Position numbers and translations under genes: made by a program
The notes under the pieces: generated by a model
What the model was told of the DNA's origin: nothing
Databases searched by the model: none
What the model saw: only the letters and a program-made list of their open reading frames with translations
DNA from: Tritrichomonas musculus
Taxonomy: Eukaryota > Parabasalia > Tritrichomonadida > Tritrichomonadidae
Length of the DNA: 64,000 nucleotides
Direction of reading: 5' to 3'
Assembly (NCBI GenBank): GCA_039105265.1
Contig: JAPFFF010000037.1
Span: forward strand, 1,393,501 to 1,457,500
In this document: positions 60,597 through 64,000 of the stretch, piece by piece
How positions within the stretch are numbered: the first letter of the stretch is position 1
Layout of the letters: the number at the start of each line of letters is the position of its first letter

Positions 60597-61374
60597 TTCA
60601 TTTTTTTTTTAAGAGCATTTGAATAAATAAACTTTGTGCAAAAATCATCACCACTTTCTCAATTTTTTCTGAGAAAATTTGAATGATTTGTTTATAAAAT
60701 TATAACGATAAGTGGTGAACATTTTTTTTTTTTAAAAAATCATAGTTCTCAAAATTTCTGAATATAAAACAAATATTATTATGAAAAAGTTGGAGTATAT
60801 TAATGAATATTTCTTTCCTTATCTATTATCCTATGAATCATTTAAATTTTTATTTTGTATTTTAATGTTCTCCAACTTAATTAATGTTTATAATTGGATC
60901 AGTGTAATAATTGTGATCGATATGCATCATGCACATGATGAACATCGGGCCAATGGCCATTGGAACTTTCATTGTGTGCCATATCTCTCAACTAGAAAGA
61001 GAATTTTCGCTTTGTCGTTTTCTGAAAGAGAAGAGCTAGGAGCCATTTTGACAAATTTTAATAACAAAAGATCGACCAACATTTAACTCAATTGAAATTT
61101 TTTGAAAAAAAATATTGAAAAAAATTGTGAAAATTTATTCAATTTATAGTTTATTTTTTCTATAAATTTGAGAGAACGGTGAAGATTTTTGCAACAAGTT
61201 TAATATCAGAAAAAAATTGAATGATTTTTTTTATTTTCTTTGAAATTTGAGAAAACATAAACTATTTAATAAATAATTCCGATTTATTTTAGCTTTATCT
61301 TGAAATAGATCAAATAAAATTTTGAAACATTTAAAAATTTATAGGAAAAAGAAAAAGTAAAATAAAATAAACAT
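60597..61374. other. spacer with possible Myb relic
   Basis: AT-rich except for 60920-61060. A plus-strand frame at 60781-61086 is not convincing. See the relic entry and the 14-bp palindrome CCAATGGCCATTGG at 60950-60963. Confidence 0.4.
60930..61056 (-). pseudogene. possible Myb repeat relic
   Basis: The minus strand reads SLSENDKAKILFLVERYGTQ, a stop, then KFQWPLARCSSCA. The first part resembles the start of a Myb repeat (compare TKEENEKIINLVEKFGPRN at 31086-31607) with the usual Trp-containing third helix broken. Very short, so low confidence. Confidence 0.3.
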
Positions 61375-64000
61375 TTAATTTTGATTTACTCCCATTTTTT
61401 TCATATTAAAATTCAAATATTTATTCCAATAATCACCTTGATCGTCAAGTTCATCATGTTCATCATTAACATCTTCATTTCTACTGTTGTTCTTTCTTTT
61501 CCTAATTACAAAAATAACAATTAAAATAATAACAACAATGAGAACAACAGCTCCAACCACAATTCCAATAATAGCAGCCATTGGAAAACCTTTCTTTTTC
61601 TCCTTAGAAGGTTCATCACCGAAATTGACTGAAACTTTGGTTTCATCAGTTTCAATGAAATTATTTAATAACTCCTCAGATGAAATATTTTTATTAGTAT
61701 GAATTATCACAGAGACAAAATTCTCTTTATTCGTTTCAATTTTCAATTTTTGCTTTTCAATGTCAAACGAGTCATCAATAACCAGTGTCATTTTATCATT
61801 TAATGGCTGAATGGTAATAGCACTAACATCATCCGACACGTTTCCTTCTTGTTTAATTATCAGGATGTCATCAACACCGACAATGAACAAGACAGAATCA
61901 GAATTATCAAGTAAAGCACCTCCTTTTGAGCATCCCAATTCAGTTGTTGAATCAGCCTTTCTTGTTAATTCAGTCGTTGACAAGAAACGAACTTTATTTT
62001 TGCTTTCTAATAAAGTTGCTGACTTAGAAGTGTCATTCTTCATAAATTCTATTTTTTGGTTCTGCAGATCATTGAGATTTGCATCGATGTTATCAGGAAA
62101 AGTGTCCAAGAAAACAATGATTTTTGAGTTGGGATCGAAATCTGACCTGAAAACATTACTCGTTCCAAGCTGTCTGTAAACATGGATAGATTTATATGAA
62201 CAGTAACCGTTTCCATTGTTGGAGTTGCAAATGACATAGACACCTCGAATAACTTTCACTGTTGATGCAGGCCGAATTCTATCGAATGGATAATCACATG
62301 AATTCAGCTCACCGAATCCATTCACATAAAGTCTTGATGATTCAATGCTTTTGTCATCAGCATTTGTTACATTTAATCTCAAAAATGTATCAATTTCAAT
62401 TGAGAAATAATGGCCTTTTTCTCCTTTTCTCATTTCAATGTCTAACTCAACATCTTTCGGTTTCAGAAGAAGATTTGATCCATTCACAAATAAAAGATTG
62501 TCAACTTTGAGGCCATTGTTGATATTTTGATTAACAAAGCTTGCATAAGTAAGGTTTAAATTACAACCATTGTTGATGTAGACATCATGATCATTTGTGA
62601 AAATTTTTGATGAAATTTCATAATCTGAAAAAACTCTGATTTTGACATTTTCGCCAGGATGTCATCAATCAATCCATCAACTCCTTCTTTGCATTCGTTG
62701 CATGATTTGTCATCTTTGCAAATGCAGAGATACTTTGAAGAGCCGTTAAGAAGAATGGAGATTCCATCATGATTCACAATGTTGTTGATGAAATTGTAAT
62801 AAGACTCATTCTTGCCAAAAACAGTAATCAAGTTATTAATGTTGCTGCTGTTGTCATTGACATGCTTAAGAATGGTTATTTTAGGCGAGACTTGCTCATC
62901 AAAATCTCTTAAGTCAATATATGATTGTTCTCCTGTCATTTGGAATGTTATCGGCACAGATATTTGTTCGTCAACAGAGAGAGATGAGACAATATCCAAT
63001 TTCAATGTCAAAACTTTTAGATCGCCTCGGAAATTCCAAAATTCATTAACAATGACAGATTCATTGTTGACTTCGAGGTCAGAAACAGGAGAAAGAGTTA
63101 GTTTTGCCATTGAAATTGTCAAAATGTTAACAAAGGTTGGATATAAAATAGAAGGAAGTTTGATATCTTTTGAATTCGATGTAAGAACAATTTCAGCTAC
63201 ATTGAAATAGTAATTTTCATTGAAAATATTTTCAAAAGTGTCACTTTTCGGAAAGTTACAATAAGAAGATTTATTTGAATCACATGCACAAATTCGATAA
63301 TATAATTCAAGAGAATCTATTTTTATGTTTCCAAACTGGTTCAAGTCATCAGTGTAAAGATGATAAGAATTGTTCACAACTGAGATGCTAAAGTTTGCTT
63401 TTTTATCATTCAATTCGGCTGAAATGAAAGCATCAGACTCCAAAGTAAAAGTGAAAGTTGAATCAGAATTCGAGTCAACTAAAAGTTTAAAATCATCCAT
63501 CAGTCTCAAGTTAATTATACTTTTATTTAGTATTTCAATGTACGTTGAATCTGAATAGTTAAAATTGACAGTTTTTTCATTTGATATTGTCATCAAATAA
63601 GGAGCTGATGGCAAATCAAACATGATTGATTCACAATAAGGCATCAACACAAAATGATTGCCTGTTGGATAAGGAAGAATCATATCTTGGGCAACTAAAA
63701 CATCCAATTTTGGATACTCAACAATTGAAGTTAAAAGAGAAGTTATGTCTGAGCTATGCAAAACATAACCAGGACATTTTGATTCAATACCATAACTATA
63801 ACGATAATAGCAGATATAATCATAAGCAACATGATATTTATAGGTCAAATTTATTACATCCTTCATATAATATAAACAACCCAATTCATAGTCAGTATCA
63901 ACATAAAATGTTAAATTGTTTATAACACGGCTTGTTAAATAAAAAATTTTAACCTCATTATTTAACTGATAATACTTTCTTTTAATATGACCAATACTAA
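61375..64000 (-). CDS. type I membrane protein, 5' end outside window, one frame break
   Basis: The minus-strand frame is open from the right edge (no ATG start is visible; the frame runs through 64000) to about 62655, with an extracellular-type region rich in Asn/Asp/Ser and a Cys cluster CICKDDKSCNECKEG. There the frame must shift once (into PGENVKIRVFSDYEISSKIF) and then stays open to the stop at 61375. The second part ends with a clear transmembrane helix (MAAIIGIVVGAVVLIVVIIL), a stop-transfer RKRKNN and a ~40-residue acidic cytoplasmic tail. Role: probably a large surface protein; family not recognised. The frame break is either a sequencing error or early pseudogenisation. Confidence 0.7.

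Noticed and set aside
60781-61086. 101-codon plus-strand frame
   Set aside because: Mixed composition and no domain; its second half is more sensible on the minus strand as a Myb-like scrap.
1-64000. Retrovirus-like, LTR or Polinton elements
   Set aside because: I saw no reverse transcriptase, capsid, polymerase-B or long terminal repeat signature; the mobile DNA here is of plain DNA-transposon type.

Overview
The window looks like a nuclear contig from a parabasalid protist, most probably a Tritrichomonas-type trichomonad. It is very AT-rich, its genes are mostly intron-free, and it carries families typical of trichomonad genomes: BspA-like leucine-rich repeat (LRR_5) proteins, ankyrin proteins with a DUF3447-type N-terminus, kinases fused to Sel1 repeats, small R2R3 Myb proteins and a Tvmar-like mariner. 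Two genes have a TCA-type initiator about 13-14 nt before the ATG, as known for Trichomonas vaginalis. The genus is an inference from family content.

Bases 1-25.4 kb are a rearranged, recently duplicated cluster. The unit is: divergent kinase relic, BTB-like/coiled-coil/BspA LRR gene, non-coding repeat block, a gene encoding a BTB-like N-terminus, a coiled coil and three tandem dynein-light-chain (LC8) domains, then an LRR-only BspA gene. Two near-identical copies of about 9.8 kb lie head to tail (about 7.8-15.5 kb and 17.4-25.4 kb). A 1.65 kb block between them is present in opposite orientations, and in the first copy it is bracketed by 0.55 kb inverted arms. Only the BTB-coil-LRR gene at 22832-25396 is full length; its relatives are truncated or carry stops. 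Short MITE-like elements and a Pol III-like A-box/B-box unit are embedded here.

Bases 25.4-38.8 kb hold single genes: an ankyrin gene broken at two homopolymer runs, a BTB/BACK-coil gene, a fragment of a membrane protein, a Myb gene, a beta-lactamase-fold serine hydrolase (possible bacterial transfer), a 1.1 kb acidic-coding microsatellite and an intact DDE transposase-like gene.

Bases 38.8-56.9 kb hold a signalling-type cluster: two convergent kinase-Sel1 genes that share a DFD in place of DFG (one carries a single in-frame stop inside a homogenised 108-bp repeat array), an apparently intact 1276-bp mariner with perfect 27-bp termini, a DUF3447-ankyrin-pseudokinase with a C-terminal CaaX box, and an LRR_5 gene followed by a kinase scrap.

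Bases 57-64 kb contain a degraded Mutator-like (MULE) transposase, a membrane-anchored zinc-finger SDR protein, and the 3' part of a type I membrane protein that runs off the right edge. All functional statements are from reading the sequence; no search was run.
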